A stretch of 64,000 nt of DNA from an uncultured Candidatus Melainabacteria bacterium (GTDB lineage Bacteria; Cyanobacteriota; Vampirovibrionia; Gastranaerophilales; Gastranaerophilaceae). Of the stretch, positions 34,541 through 42,981 are shown piece after piece (positions within the stretch are counted from its first letter, which is position 1; each line of letters opens with the position of its first letter). The stretch covers positions 1 through 64,000 of the forward strand of contig CAKURL010000001.1 in assembly GCA_934675685.1 (NCBI GenBank). Direction: 5' to 3'. The translations under genes and the position numbers were made by a program. The notes under the pieces are model-generated. The model saw only the letters and a program-made list of their open reading frames with translations, searched no databases and was not told the DNA's origin.

Positions 34541-35533
34541 CTATAATTTGGCAAAAGCCTTGTCTTGCGCGCGTTTGAAGTATTCATTTGAGTATGTTTC
34601 AATCCTATCTGCTATTAATTTTTCAAAATTTACATCAAATATATGATTAATTTCATTTATAAAAAAGCATGGGCTTGTGATATTTATTTCTATCATTTTT
34701 CCATCTATTACATCTAAGCCTGCTAAATAAACTCCGTCTTTTTCAAATTTATCTTTAACAATGCCCTCTAGGGCTTTTTCTTCGTCTGTTAATTTCGCAA
34801 ATTTTAAAGTATTTTCATTGTGTTCGTTAAATTTGAAGTCGTTATTTGTGGCAACTTTTTTAACGCAATATTCAAAAATTTTCCCAAAGACATAGATTAA
34901 GCGCTTGTCCCCTTCTTTTATTTGTGGAAGATATTCTTGAACCATGACTTGGGTTTTGAAGTTGTTTGTTGCGGTTGTTATTATTGCATTTATGTTTTTG
35001 TCTTCTTTATTTAAATAAAACACTCCTGAGCCAAAGCACCTATTTGTAGGTTTTATTATGATTTCATTTTTCTCAAACAAAAATTCTTTTATGATTTTTT
35101 CGTCTGCGCAAACGATGTTTTCGGGGATTACTCCTTGAAATTCGTTAATATAAAGTTTTTCATTTTTTTCTCTTAAAGAAGCAGGTGAATTTATCACAAA
35201 AGTTGTTTTGGGGTTTACATAAGATAAAATATATGTTGCATTAATATAATCCATATCCACAGGAGGGTCTGGGCGGAAAAATATCATCTTAAAGTCATTT
35301 AAGCAAATGCTTTTTGAGGTTTTTTCAAAAAATATGTCGTCATTTTCATATTTGCATTTGTGACAAAGCGCAAATGGGACTTCGTTTTTTTGATATAGCT
35401 TTGTTTTTATTGCGATAAAAACGTTATAATTTCTTCTTAAAAATTCATATACAAGCCAAAAGTTTGTGACCAGTTTGTTAAATTCAAAATATTTAAATTC
35501 GACTTCGTCGATTACGATTAATATATTTTCCAT
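34541..35533 (-). CDS. gshB: Glutathione synthetase, ATP-grasp
   Basis: GshB adds glycine to gamma-glutamylcysteine. The 330 residues show a GshB N-terminal domain (about 1-125, with MIFFRPDPPVDMDYINATYI), then an ATP-grasp domain: VINSPASLREKNEKLY, IIIKPTNRCFGSGVFYL, VQEYLP, GDKRLIYVFG and the metal-binding GLDVIDGKMIEINITSP. The length fits prokaryotic GshB (about 315-330). Its partner gshA-like gene is at 5.3 kb, far away. TGTTATAAT sits 7 nt before the ATG and there is no Shine-Dalgarno, so the mRNA is probably leaderless. Divergent from the gene at 35578 with only 44 bp between starts. Confidence 0.9.
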   Translation of the reverse strand: MENILIVIDEVEFKYFEFNKLVTNFWLVYEFLRRNYNVFIAIKTKLYQKNEVPFALCHKCKYENDDIFFEKTSKSICLNDFKMIFFRPDPPVDMDYINATYILSYVNPKTTFVINSPASLREKNEKLYINEFQGVIPENIVCADEKIIKEFLFEKNEIIIKPTNRCFGSGVFYLNKEDKNINAIITTATNNFKTQVMVQEYLPQIKEGDKRLIYVFGKIFEYCVKKVATNNDFKFNEHNENTLKFAKLTDEEKALEGIVKDKFEKDGVYLAGLDVIDGKMIEINITSPCFFINEINHIFDVNFEKLIADRIETYSNEYFKRAQDKAFAKL

Positions 35534-35540
35534 ATAAAGT

Positions 35541-35569
35541 ATTATAACAAATAATTATTTTCGTGTATA
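35541..35569 (-). promoter_or_regulatory. gshB promoter (leaderless, overlaps the divergent promoter)
   Basis: On the minus strand: extended -10 TGTTATAAT (35541-35549), 17-bp spacer, -35 TATACA (35564-35569). The -35 box shares bases with the -10 box of the plus-strand gene. Confidence 0.6.
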
Positions 35570-35571
35570 AT
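35543..35571 (+). promoter_or_regulatory. Promoter of the Cys-rich small gene (leaderless)
   Basis: -10 TATAAT (35566-35571) is followed by six bases and the ATG at 35578. The -35 position (35543-35548, TATAAC) lies on the gshB -10 box. The arrangement is nearly mirror-symmetric. Confidence 0.55.
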
Positions 35572-35577
35572 GTTTCT

Positions 35578-35784
35578 ATGAAAAATTGTCCATTTAAAAA
35601 CGAAGAGTGTAATTCATCTTGTGCACTTTTTATTTCAAAAGATGATGTGAACGAAACTGTTTTCAACAGGCTAAAGTCTTTGGGGGTTGTGAATTTTGAA
35701 GGAGAAGGAATTTGCTCTTTTAAAAATATGGCACTAGCTCAAAGTAGATATATTTTTGAAAACACTAAAATATTTAAAAATTAG
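35578..35784 (+). CDS. Small Cys-rich protein of unknown function
   Basis: A 68-residue protein beginning MKNCPFKNEECNSSCALF: Cys at 4, 11 and 15 plus a fourth near 46 (GEGICSF), a pattern suggesting metal or Fe-S binding. The CPF-C-CALF pattern occurs in small proteins of many anaerobes, but I know no assigned function. An in-frame GTG lies at 35563. I prefer the ATG at 35578, because TATAAT ends six bases before it, as in other genes here. It heads a long plus-strand gene run and is divergent from gshB. Confidence 0.65.
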   Translation: MKNCPFKNEECNSSCALFISKDDVNETVFNRLKSLGVVNFEGEGICSFKNMALAQSRYIFENTKIFKN

Positions 35785-35799
35785 AACAGGGGTTTTGGA

Positions 35800-36867
35800 G
35801 TGATTAAGGATAATATTGTTGCGGAATTGAAAGAAAAAATAAAAAATGAGCCCACGAATGTGGATTGCTATATTAATCTCGCAAACTATTATATTGGCGC
35901 AAATGATTATTCTAGCGCATTAAATGTGTATAAACAAATCCTAAACATTGCTCCAAAAGATTTTCAGACTTTGGCCAACATGGGAAGTATTTATTTTTAT
36001 AAAAAGCTTTATATAGAAGCAATTGATTGCTATAATAAAGCCCAAAAAATAGAACCCAATAATTATTCAACATATTACAACTTAGGTAACGTTTATGCTG
36101 AAATCGAAAATTTTGAGCTTGCACTTAATAACTATGAAAAAGCTCTTGAATTAAACCCAAACAAAGCCGATATTTATTCTGCTTTAGGCTATTTATATCA
36201 AGATATTGAAAACTATGATGCTGCAAAAGAATTTTATCTAAAAGCAATAGAGCTAGATGAGACAAATAGCGAAAACTATATAAATATTGCAAACATAGAA
36301 CAAAGATTGGGAAATCTTGAAAAATCCTTGGCATATTACGAAAAAGCATATTCTCTAGACAAAAAAGACCCAAGAGCATGTTTGTGCATTGCAAACACCT
36401 ATGCGAGCCTCGGGGATTATTCTTCTTCTCAACAATTTTTCAAAAAAACTTTAGAGCTAGATGAAAGCTATTATCCTGCTTGGGTTTGTAGGGCAATCGC
36501 CTATAACGACAACCACGAACCTCAAGAAGCGATTGAAATGCTAAAACAAGCAATTGAAATAAATCCGGACAAGCCAAATGCATATATTTTATTAGCAAAT
36601 GTCCTAGTTGAAGAAAAAAGATATGAAGAAGCTCTTATAATTTATAAAACAGTTTATAAAATTTCTCAAAATTGCGACAGGATTTTGGTTCTCATCGCAA
36701 ATACTTATGTCTTGCTTCAAAATTACATACAAGCTACAAAATATTACAAAAAAGCAATCAAAAATTCACCTTGCGACAATGAATTAAAGCTTATTTATTT
36801 AGAAATGGCAAATAGCTTTATTGAAGAAAAATATAAAAATAGTGAAAACGGAAAAAACAGAGGTTAA
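35800..36867 (+). CDS. TPR-repeat protein (355 residues)
   Basis: Almost entirely tetratricopeptide repeats: about nine 34-residue units with the W/L-G-Y-A-F-A-P pattern, for example YNLGNVYAEIENFELALNNY followed by EKALELNPNKADIYSALGY. Such arrays form right-handed superhelical scaffolds for protein-protein contacts. No signal peptide or catalytic domain is seen. The start is GTG at 35800 with AGGGG about 8 nt before. It ends 1 bp before the next gene. Tight linkage to two membrane proteins, a NeuB-like synthase and a Kdo phosphatase suggests an envelope-related role, by context only. Confidence 0.85.
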   Translation: MIKDNIVAELKEKIKNEPTNVDCYINLANYYIGANDYSSALNVYKQILNIAPKDFQTLANMGSIYFYKKLYIEAIDCYNKAQKIEPNNYSTYYNLGNVYAEIENFELALNNYEKALELNPNKADIYSALGYLYQDIENYDAAKEFYLKAIELDETNSENYINIANIEQRLGNLEKSLAYYEKAYSLDKKDPRACLCIANTYASLGDYSSSQQFFKKTLELDESYYPAWVCRAIAYNDNHEPQEAIEMLKQAIEINPDKPNAYILLANVLVEEKRYEEALIIYKTVYKISQNCDRILVLIANTYVLLQNYIQATKYYKKAIKNSPCDNELKLIYLEMANSFIEEKYKNSENGKNRG

Positions 36868-36868
36868 C

Positions 36869-37258
36869 ATGGTTGATAGAATTGTTAGTGTTTTGACATA
36901 TTATACAATGGGCATTTTCGGGCTGATTTGGCTCGTGTTTAGTGCCCTTACTAAAAGAAGAATTTCTTCTTTTTTAGCTTTTAATTTATACCAATCTATG
37001 TTTATTTTGGCAATAATAAGCATTTTTTCTCTGGTTTATAACATTGCTCTTAATATTTTAAGTGTTGTACCTTTTATTGGCCAAATGTTTATTAAGCTTG
37101 ATATTTTCTTAAACCAAACACCTCTATATTTTACATTCACAATAACAGGTCTTATTTTTACAATTTTTGTAACTTATTTGGCTCTTTTGGCGCTTTTAGG
37201 CAAAAAGCCGTATGTTCCTTATGTTTCAGAAATAATCAAGACGAACTTCGGAGGGTAG
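36869..37258 (+). CDS. Small membrane protein, possibly Tic20-like
   Basis: A 129-residue protein with about four hydrophobic segments (about 5-27, 40-62, 65-80, 90-118). The pattern RRISSFLAFNLYQSMFI, then a long hydrophobic stretch, then GKKPYVPYVSE near the end resembles cyanobacterial Tic20-family proteins, which share an RFN-QA motif and an IP-IS ending. The likeness is weak and I rate it as a suggestion only. An upstream in-frame ATG at 36821 overlaps the TPR gene; the ATG at 36869, preceded by AGAGGT, is the better start. It abuts the next gene with no gap. Confidence 0.6.
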   Translation: MVDRIVSVLTYYTMGIFGLIWLVFSALTKRRISSFLAFNLYQSMFILAIISIFSLVYNIALNILSVVPFIGQMFIKLDIFLNQTPLYFTFTITGLIFTIFVTYLALLALLGKKPYVPYVSEIIKTNFGG

Positions 37259-37660
37259 ATGAAAAAGAAAATCCTTCCTTTAATATTTTTTGAAATTGTT
37301 TCTTTTTTGACTTCGGTTTCATTTGCTGCTGAAGAATTATATTCAAACAACGAAGAAATAAAAAACATTTTAAACAAAGGAGCTTATGAGCCTAATTATT
37401 TTCAAATGTTCTTTGGGCTTTTTTTGGTGATTGTTCTTGTATATTTTACTGGGATTATTTACCAAAAACTTGTTAAAGTAAAATTATCAGACGTCGTCGA
37501 CGACGAAAAAAATAAAGCCGTAATCGTCTCCACTACTCCTTTAGGCCAAAACAAAAATTTACATGTTATAAAAATAAATAACGAGTATTCTTTAATCGCA
37601 ACGAGCCCAGATGGCGTTTCATTTTTGAAAGATTTAAAACAAGATGAGGAAAATAAATAA
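37259..37660 (+). CDS. FliO-like membrane protein
   Basis: A 133-residue protein with an N-terminal signal-like hydrophobic segment (about 4-23, ending FAAEE) and a second membrane segment at about 49-66. A short cytoplasmic beta domain follows, with VIVSTTPLGQNKNLHVIKI and a following YSLIATSPDGVSFLKDL. This single-TM-plus-PLG-K-L-V layout is that of FliO/MopB, an assembly factor of the flagellar export gate. No other flagellar gene is in the window, so either the rest is elsewhere or the fold is used differently. It starts immediately after the preceding stop codon. Confidence 0.55.
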   Translation: MKKKILPLIFFEIVSFLTSVSFAAEELYSNNEEIKNILNKGAYEPNYFQMFFGLFLVIVLVYFTGIIYQKLVKVKLSDVVDDEKNKAVIVSTTPLGQNKNLHVIKINNEYSLIATSPDGVSFLKDLKQDEENK

Positions 37661-37663
37661 TTT

Positions 37664-38533
37664 ATGACAAGAAAAACTGTAAAAATCGCAAATAAAATGG
37701 TGGGAGATGGTTATCCTTGCTTTGTTGTAGGGGAAATTGGAATAAACCACAATGGTTCTTTGGATTTAGCCAAGAAATTAATATTAGATGCAAAGCATTG
37801 TGGCTGTGACGCTGTAAAATTTCAAAAAAGAACAATTGAACTTGTATATTCAAAAGAAGAACTTGAAAAACCAAGAGAAAGCGTTTTTGGCAAAACAAAC
37901 GGAGATTTAAAAAGAGGGCTAGAATTTAGCCTTGAGCAATATAGAGAAATTGACCGTTATTGTAAGGAATTAGGTATAATTTGGTTTGCTTCTTGTTGGG
38001 ATTTAAAAAGCGTTGATGATATGGAAGAGCTTGACGTTTGTGCGCACAAAATTCCATCGGCGCTATTAGTAAATAAAGAGCTTTTAAAAAAAGTAAAATC
38101 AACAGGCAAACCGGTTTTGCTTTCTTGTGGCATGTCTTCTGAAAAAGAAATAGAAGAAGCGATTGAAATTTTGGGTCTTGATAATTTGATTTTATATCAT
38201 TGTACTTCAACATATCCTACAGATATCAATGAAATCAATTTGAACTATATTCCAAAATTAAGAGAAAAATACCCATGCCCGATTGGCTATTCAGGGCACG
38301 AAAAAGGGATAATGCCTTCGGTGGGCGCTGTGATTATGGGCGCAAATTCAATAGAGCGCCACATTACGCTAGATAGGACTCTTTGGGGCTCTGACCAATC
38401 TGCGAGCCTTGAGCCTTATGGCTTATCAAAGATGATAAGAGACATAAGAAACGTAAAAGCTATGATGGGAGATGGCATAAAGCACGTCTACAACAGCGAA
38501 ATCCCTATCATGAAAAAATTAAGAAGATACTAA
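37664..38533 (+). CDS. NeuB-family synthase (sialic/nonulosonic acid synthase-like), no SAF domain
   Basis: A 289-residue TIM-barrel synthase of the NeuB family, which condenses phosphoenolpyruvate with a sugar. Recognisable elements are VGEIGINHNGSLDLAKKLI, AVKFQKRT, FASCWDLKS, KIPSALLVNKELL, PVLLSCGMS, LYHCTSTYP, IGYSGHEKG, and IERHITLDRTLWGSDQSASL. The C-terminal SAF (antifreeze-like) domain of about 60 residues found in true NeuB is missing. The gene is followed directly by a KdsC-type phosphatase, so the pair may make a Kdo-like or other nonulosonate sugar for the envelope. The exact product is open. Confidence 0.85.
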   Translation: MTRKTVKIANKMVGDGYPCFVVGEIGINHNGSLDLAKKLILDAKHCGCDAVKFQKRTIELVYSKEELEKPRESVFGKTNGDLKRGLEFSLEQYREIDRYCKELGIIWFASCWDLKSVDDMEELDVCAHKIPSALLVNKELLKKVKSTGKPVLLSCGMSSEKEIEEAIEILGLDNLILYHCTSTYPTDINEINLNYIPKLREKYPCPIGYSGHEKGIMPSVGAVIMGANSIERHITLDRTLWGSDQSASLEPYGLSKMIRDIRNVKAMMGDGIKHVYNSEIPIMKKLRRY

Positions 38534-38549
38534 AATTTGGAAAAAGAAA

Positions 38550-39032
38550 ATGACTTTAAAATTATCAAAAGATATAAAAATGGTTGTAAGCGACTTTGAT
38601 GGCGTTTTTACAGATGGCTCTGTTTATATTTCAGAAAACAATGATGTTCAAAAAAAGCTAAATTTTAAAGATATCATGGGGGTTTTTCTTTTGGTCAATA
38701 ATGGTTATAAGTTTGCAATAATTTCTGGGGAAGATAGCAATATTTTAAACTATTTTAAAAGGCTAAACGTCGAAGAAATCCATGGCGGAATTCGCCAAAA
38801 AGGGATAGTTTTGTCCCAAATTATGGAAAAATATAACCTAAAATCAAACGAAGTTTTGTATATCGGAGACGATATCAATGATATTTCTGCAATGGAGCTT
38901 GTGGACTATAGAATAGCACCTCCAAACTTAAACCCTGTTTTAAATTTTAAGGTAGAAAACCTTCAAGTTACCTCTTCTTTTGGAGGAAATGGGGCGATAA
39001 GAGAAATCGCAGACACACTTTTAGCAAATTAA
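38550..39032 (+). CDS. kdsC: KdsC-type HAD phosphatase (Kdo-8-phosphate phosphatase-like)
   Basis: A 160-residue HAD phosphatase without a cap domain, as in KdsC tetramers. Motif I is DFDGVFTDG (nucleophile Asp near 14), motif II is IISGEDS, the Lys is in RQKGIVL, and motif III is YIGDDINDISAM. KdsC removes phosphate from Kdo-8-P; close relatives act on N-acylneuraminate-9-P. Either substrate fits the adjacent NeuB-like gene, and waaA at 29 kb makes Kdo likely. Gap of 16 bp to the synthase. Confidence 0.85.
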   Translation: MTLKLSKDIKMVVSDFDGVFTDGSVYISENNDVQKKLNFKDIMGVFLLVNNGYKFAIISGEDSNILNYFKRLNVEEIHGGIRQKGIVLSQIMEKYNLKSNEVLYIGDDINDISAMELVDYRIAPPNLNPVLNFKVENLQVTSSFGGNGAIREIADTLLAN

Positions 39033-39039
39033 TTTATTT

Positions 39040-40755
39040 ATGTTTAAAAAACTATTAAAAAAATTAAATAGCTTATTTATAACAGCAGAGATGTTTAATG
39101 CTCAAATTAACCAATACAAAGACATCGCGGGCGAACCTGCTTTGCCTTCTTATGCTTATATAAATTGGGGTATGCATTTAATTGAGCTTGGAAACAAGCA
39201 AAAAGGGCTCGAGAAGCTTCGCCAAAGTGTTTTGATGAATAATTCAAACCCAGAAGCCTATATAAACCTTGGGGTAGCGTTAGCGCAAGACCACATCTAC
39301 GAAGAAGCTTTAAAAAATTTCAAACAAGCGCTGAAGCTGAACAAAAATTCTGGTCGCGCTTGGGGTTTTTTGGCCGGGGTTTATAGCGAGCTTGGGGAGT
39401 TGGATCTTGCAAAGTCGGCTTTTGAAAATGCTCTAAAATACGAAAAAACAAACCCTCACACATATTATAACTTTGGCATTTATAATATGAAAGCCAAAAA
39501 AAATGAAATGGCAAAAGACTTGTTTAGAAAATCATATATACTAGACCCTACAAACATGCAGCCTTTGCTTCTTTGGGGGATAATTTTGCTTGAAGAAAAA
39601 AATTATAAAAGTGCACTTTCTAAGTTTTCAAAAATAATTTCTGTTGAGCCTTTTAATTTTGAAGCTTTATATTTAACAGCAATGTGCTACATAAAGCTTG
39701 AAAACTACGAAAAATGTATTGAATATGCAAAAAAAAGCATTGCTTTTAATAAAGACAAAAAAGATAATTATATGCTAATCGCTCAGTCGTATTTGAAAAT
39801 GGACAAAATGAAAGAATGCCTTGAAACTTTTTCGAAATACGAAAGCTTTTTTAAAGAAGATAAAAGGTTTTATTCCTCTTGGGGTAGTGCGCTTTTGAGT
39901 TCTAATTTTCCAAAAGAAGCTATTGAAAAATTCAACATAAGCTTGTCTTTTGATGAAAACCAAGAAGACGTTTGTAGCGCTTGTTCTTCTGCTTGGATAA
40001 AGCTCGGGGATTTAGAAAAAGCAAGGATAATGCTTGATAAATCTTTAAAATTGAACCCAAAAATGGCCTCAAACTATTTTAATATGGCGCATATCTATTT
40101 TGAAGAGCAAAAATATAATCTCGCCATAGAAATGTATAAAAAAGCGCTTACGCTAGACGCCTCTTTGCGCCCAGCCATTGTGAACATCGCTTCTTGTTAT
40201 GCTATGCTTGACGAAACAGACAAAGCGATTAAATATTGGCTCAAGTCTTTAGAATATGATAAATCTAACCCAGAAATTTATTTTAATTTAGCTTTATCTT
40301 ATGCAGAAGACAAAAATGACCCTCAAAAGGCTTTGATGTATGCAAGATCTGCTTATGACCTCGGAAGAAAAAACCCTGACATTTTGGCGAAATATGGGGC
40401 GATTTTGATAAAAACAGGGGAATTATACCTTGCAAAAGAAAAGCTTGAATATGCTCTAAAGATAAATCCAAATCACGTCATGGCAAAAATTACTTTAGCC
40501 GAAACATATATCGAAATGGACAAATCAAAAGAAGCTGTTGATATCTTGGAAGAGATTAAAGACCAAGAGAAAGACGAAAAAGAATATTTGTATATTAAAT
40601 TCCTTGCTTATTCAAAGATTTATGAAGAAACTAAAAATCAAGAAGAAAAAGACAAATTAAAGGTTATAATTGGCGAAATTTGTGATAAAATACAAGTAAA
40701 CTTTGGAGAAAATCCTTTTGAAGAAACGGGCGGAATTTTCGAAGAAGAAAAATAA
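39040..40755 (+). CDS. TPR-repeat protein (571 residues)
   Basis: About fourteen TPR units fill residues 25-520, for example AYINLGVALAQDHIYEEALK, YYNFGIYNMKAKKNEMAKDL and YFNMAHIYFEEQKYNLAIEM. The C-terminus is acidic. No catalytic domain or signal peptide is visible. It is the second TPR array in this run (the first at 35.8 kb) and starts 7 bp after kdsC with only a weak ribosome-binding site, so translation may depend on readthrough from kdsC. It probably acts as a scaffold; partners unknown. Confidence 0.85.
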   Translation: MFKKLLKKLNSLFITAEMFNAQINQYKDIAGEPALPSYAYINWGMHLIELGNKQKGLEKLRQSVLMNNSNPEAYINLGVALAQDHIYEEALKNFKQALKLNKNSGRAWGFLAGVYSELGELDLAKSAFENALKYEKTNPHTYYNFGIYNMKAKKNEMAKDLFRKSYILDPTNMQPLLLWGIILLEEKNYKSALSKFSKIISVEPFNFEALYLTAMCYIKLENYEKCIEYAKKSIAFNKDKKDNYMLIAQSYLKMDKMKECLETFSKYESFFKEDKRFYSSWGSALLSSNFPKEAIEKFNISLSFDENQEDVCSACSSAWIKLGDLEKARIMLDKSLKLNPKMASNYFNMAHIYFEEQKYNLAIEMYKKALTLDASLRPAIVNIASCYAMLDETDKAIKYWLKSLEYDKSNPEIYFNLALSYAEDKNDPQKALMYARSAYDLGRKNPDILAKYGAILIKTGELYLAKEKLEYALKINPNHVMAKITLAETYIEMDKSKEAVDILEEIKDQEKDEKEYLYIKFLAYSKIYEETKNQEEKDKLKVIIGEICDKIQVNFGENPFEETGGIFEEEK

Positions 40756-40784
40756 ATTAGAAATATTTTGAAAAAGAGATAAAT

Positions 40785-42047
40785 ATGGGATTAATAGTTC
40801 AAAAATTTGGCGGAACATCAGTTGCAGATAGCGAAAAGATTAAAAATGTCGCTCGTGCTGTGATAAAAGAAAAGCTAAACGGAAACGACGTCATCACAGT
40901 TGTTTCTGCCATGGGGCATACGACCGATAATTTAATCAAATTGTCAAAAGAAATTACTCTAAAGCCTCAAGAGCGCGAAATGGACATGTTGATGTCTGTT
41001 GGAGAACAGATTTCTATGTCTTTACTTGCGATGGCGATAAACGAAATGGGCTATAAGGCAATTAGCATGACAGGCCTCCAAGCAGGTATTCAAACAGAAG
41101 CAAAACACTTATCTGCTAGAATTTTAAATATCGATACTAAAAAAGTAAATAAATATTTAAAAAATGGATATATTGTAATCGTCGCAGGTTTTCAAGGTTA
41201 TTTTGAAGATAATGAAATCTCTACTCTTGGAAGAGGGGGCTCGGACACCACTGCTGTTGCTTTAGCAGGCGCTTTTGGGGCAGATAGATGTGATATTTAT
41301 TCTGACGTCGAAGGTGTTTATACTTCTGACCCTAGAGTAGTTAAAAATGCTCAAAAATTGGAAGTCATTTCTTATGAAGAAATGCTTGAGCTTGCTCGCG
41401 TGGGCGCAAACGTGCTTCACCCAAGGTCTGTTGAGACTGCAAAATTATACCAAATGCCAATGAGAGTTCGTAGCTCTTTTAAATTGGACGATTTAGGAAC
41501 TTTGATTATAGGAGTTGAAAATATGGAATTAAATAAACCGGTAACAGGGCTTGCTTGTGATTCTTCTCAAGTTAGAATTGTTATTTGTGATGTCGTAGAT
41601 GAGCCCGGAAATGCCGCAAAATTGTTCAATTTGATGGCGGAAGAAAATTTAAGCGTGGATATGATTATCCAATCTTATGCAAGAAAATCTAAAAACACAA
41701 ATGATATAGCTTTTACTGTAACTAAAGATGACCTAGAAAAGTTTGAAAAAATCGAGCCTAAAATCAAAGAAATCTTAAAAGCAAGCGGTGTTTTTATTGA
41801 TGAAGACATCGTAAAAGTCTCTATTGTGGGCGCCGGAATGATAGATAGACCGGGGATTGCAGCAAAGATGTTTGATACATTGGCGTCAAATGGCATAAAT
41901 ATCAAGATGATATCCACAAGCGAAATCAAGATTAGCTGCCTTGTTGAAAAGAAATATTCTGCTCTTGCTGCAAGCGCACTTGCTCACGCTTTTGAGCTTG
42001 ATTGCGAAAAAATCGCTGATGTCAAAGGAGATTTGCCTACTTTATAA
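40785..42047 (+). CDS. lysC: Aspartate kinase
   Basis: The first enzyme of the aspartate pathway to Lys, Met, Thr and diaminopimelate; DAP is needed for the peptidoglycan. The 420 residues have the kinase domain with VQKFGGTSVAD at 4-14, STLGRGGSDTTAVALAG near 145-161 and SDVEGVYTSDPR. Two ACT domains follow (from about 265, VRIVICDVVDEPGNAA, and about 345, VSIVGAGMIDRPGIAA), which bind Lys or Thr for feedback control. Normal length for the monofunctional type. Its stop overlaps the tilS ATG (TAATG). Confidence 0.96.
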   Translation: MGLIVQKFGGTSVADSEKIKNVARAVIKEKLNGNDVITVVSAMGHTTDNLIKLSKEITLKPQEREMDMLMSVGEQISMSLLAMAINEMGYKAISMTGLQAGIQTEAKHLSARILNIDTKKVNKYLKNGYIVIVAGFQGYFEDNEISTLGRGGSDTTAVALAGAFGADRCDIYSDVEGVYTSDPRVVKNAQKLEVISYEEMLELARVGANVLHPRSVETAKLYQMPMRVRSSFKLDDLGTLIIGVENMELNKPVTGLACDSSQVRIVICDVVDEPGNAAKLFNLMAEENLSVDMIIQSYARKSKNTNDIAFTVTKDDLEKFEKIEPKIKEILKASGVFIDEDIVKVSIVGAGMIDRPGIAAKMFDTLASNGINIKMISTSEIKISCLVEKKYSALAASALAHAFELDCEKIADVKGDLPTL

Positions 42048-42979
42048 TGCAAAAAGTAGTTGAAAAATTTTTAATCGATAACGATATCTCTTCTTGCCTT
42101 GTGGCGGTTGGGTTTTCGGCTGGGCCTGATAGCGTCGCTCTTGCGACTATTTTAAATGAATTAAAAGATAAATTTAATTTAGAGCTCGTTTTAGCTTATT
42201 TTAACCACATGTGGCGAAAAGAAGCGCTTTTTGAGGAAGAATTCACCCTTGAATTTGCAAAAAAAATAGGGGCAAAAACATATATTAAAAGAGCAATTTT
42301 TGAAGGAAAACAAACAGAAGAAACTGCTCGCGATTTAAGATATGAATTTTTTCAAAATTGCTCAAAAGAATTTAATTTAAAACATATTTTTTTAGCTCAC
42401 AACAAAAACGACAACATCGAAACCCTTGTCTATAGGCTGATAAAAGGGACTTCAATAAATGGCCTTAGGACAATACCTGAAGTGAGAGACATTTTTTATC
42501 GCCCTTTGTTGGACGTTCAAAAGAGCGAAATTCTTGATTTTTTAAAAGAAAGAAAGCTTGAATTTATGGTGGATTCTTCAAACGACGACACGAAATATAA
42601 AAGAAATTTAATCCGCCACGAGATTTTGCCTCTTTTTGAAAAAATAAATCCTAAATATTTAAATTCTATTGAAAATTTGATAATAAATTCAAAAGAAACT
42701 TACGAAATTGTCCAAAATTCAATTGAAAAAACAAAAAAAGAAATTTTCATAGATGAAAATAATATAGATTATTATAAATTTATTTCGCTTCAAACGCCCT
42801 ATAGGCTTGAGATTTTGAACGATTTTATAGGGAAATATTTAAAATATCGAAATAGAAAAAATCTTTTGATGTATGATGATTTTATTCTTCAAAACAAACA
42901 TTCAAGGATTTCTTTGAATTCTGATTATTTTTTAAGAACGAGGTGGAAAAAAATTTTTATAGAAAAAGCGAAGAGGTAA
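42047..42979 (+). CDS. tilS: tRNA(Ile)-lysidine synthetase, short form
   Basis: TilS converts C34 of the CAU-anticodon tRNA-Ile to lysidine so that AUA is read as Ile. The PP-loop appears as FSAGPDSVALA, with Ala replacing the first Gly of the usual SGGxDS. Other motifs are YFNHMWR, ARDLRYEFF, LAHNKNDNIETLVYRLIKG, and RPLLDVQKSEI. At 310 residues it lacks the C-terminal tRNA-binding domain of the E. coli enzyme and resembles the short type found in Aquifex. It is coupled to lysC by a 1-nt overlap and followed by hpt, the classic tilS-hpt pairing. Confidence 0.92.
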   Translation: MQKVVEKFLIDNDISSCLVAVGFSAGPDSVALATILNELKDKFNLELVLAYFNHMWRKEALFEEEFTLEFAKKIGAKTYIKRAIFEGKQTEETARDLRYEFFQNCSKEFNLKHIFLAHNKNDNIETLVYRLIKGTSINGLRTIPEVRDIFYRPLLDVQKSEILDFLKERKLEFMVDSSNDDTKYKRNLIRHEILPLFEKINPKYLNSIENLIINSKETYEIVQNSIEKTKKEIFIDENNIDYYKFISLQTPYRLEILNDFIGKYLKYRNRKNLLMYDDFILQNKHSRISLNSDYFLRTRWKKIFIEKAKR

Positions 42980-42981
42980 AG

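Noticed and set aside
36821..36868. ATG at 36821 as the start of the four-TM membrane protein
   Set aside because: It lies within the TPR gene and adds only charged residues; AGAGGT precedes the ATG at 36869.
42943..42981. ATG at 42943 as the hpt start
   Set aside because: It lies within tilS; the ATG at 42982 has a proper Shine-Dalgarno and the normal Hpt N-terminus.
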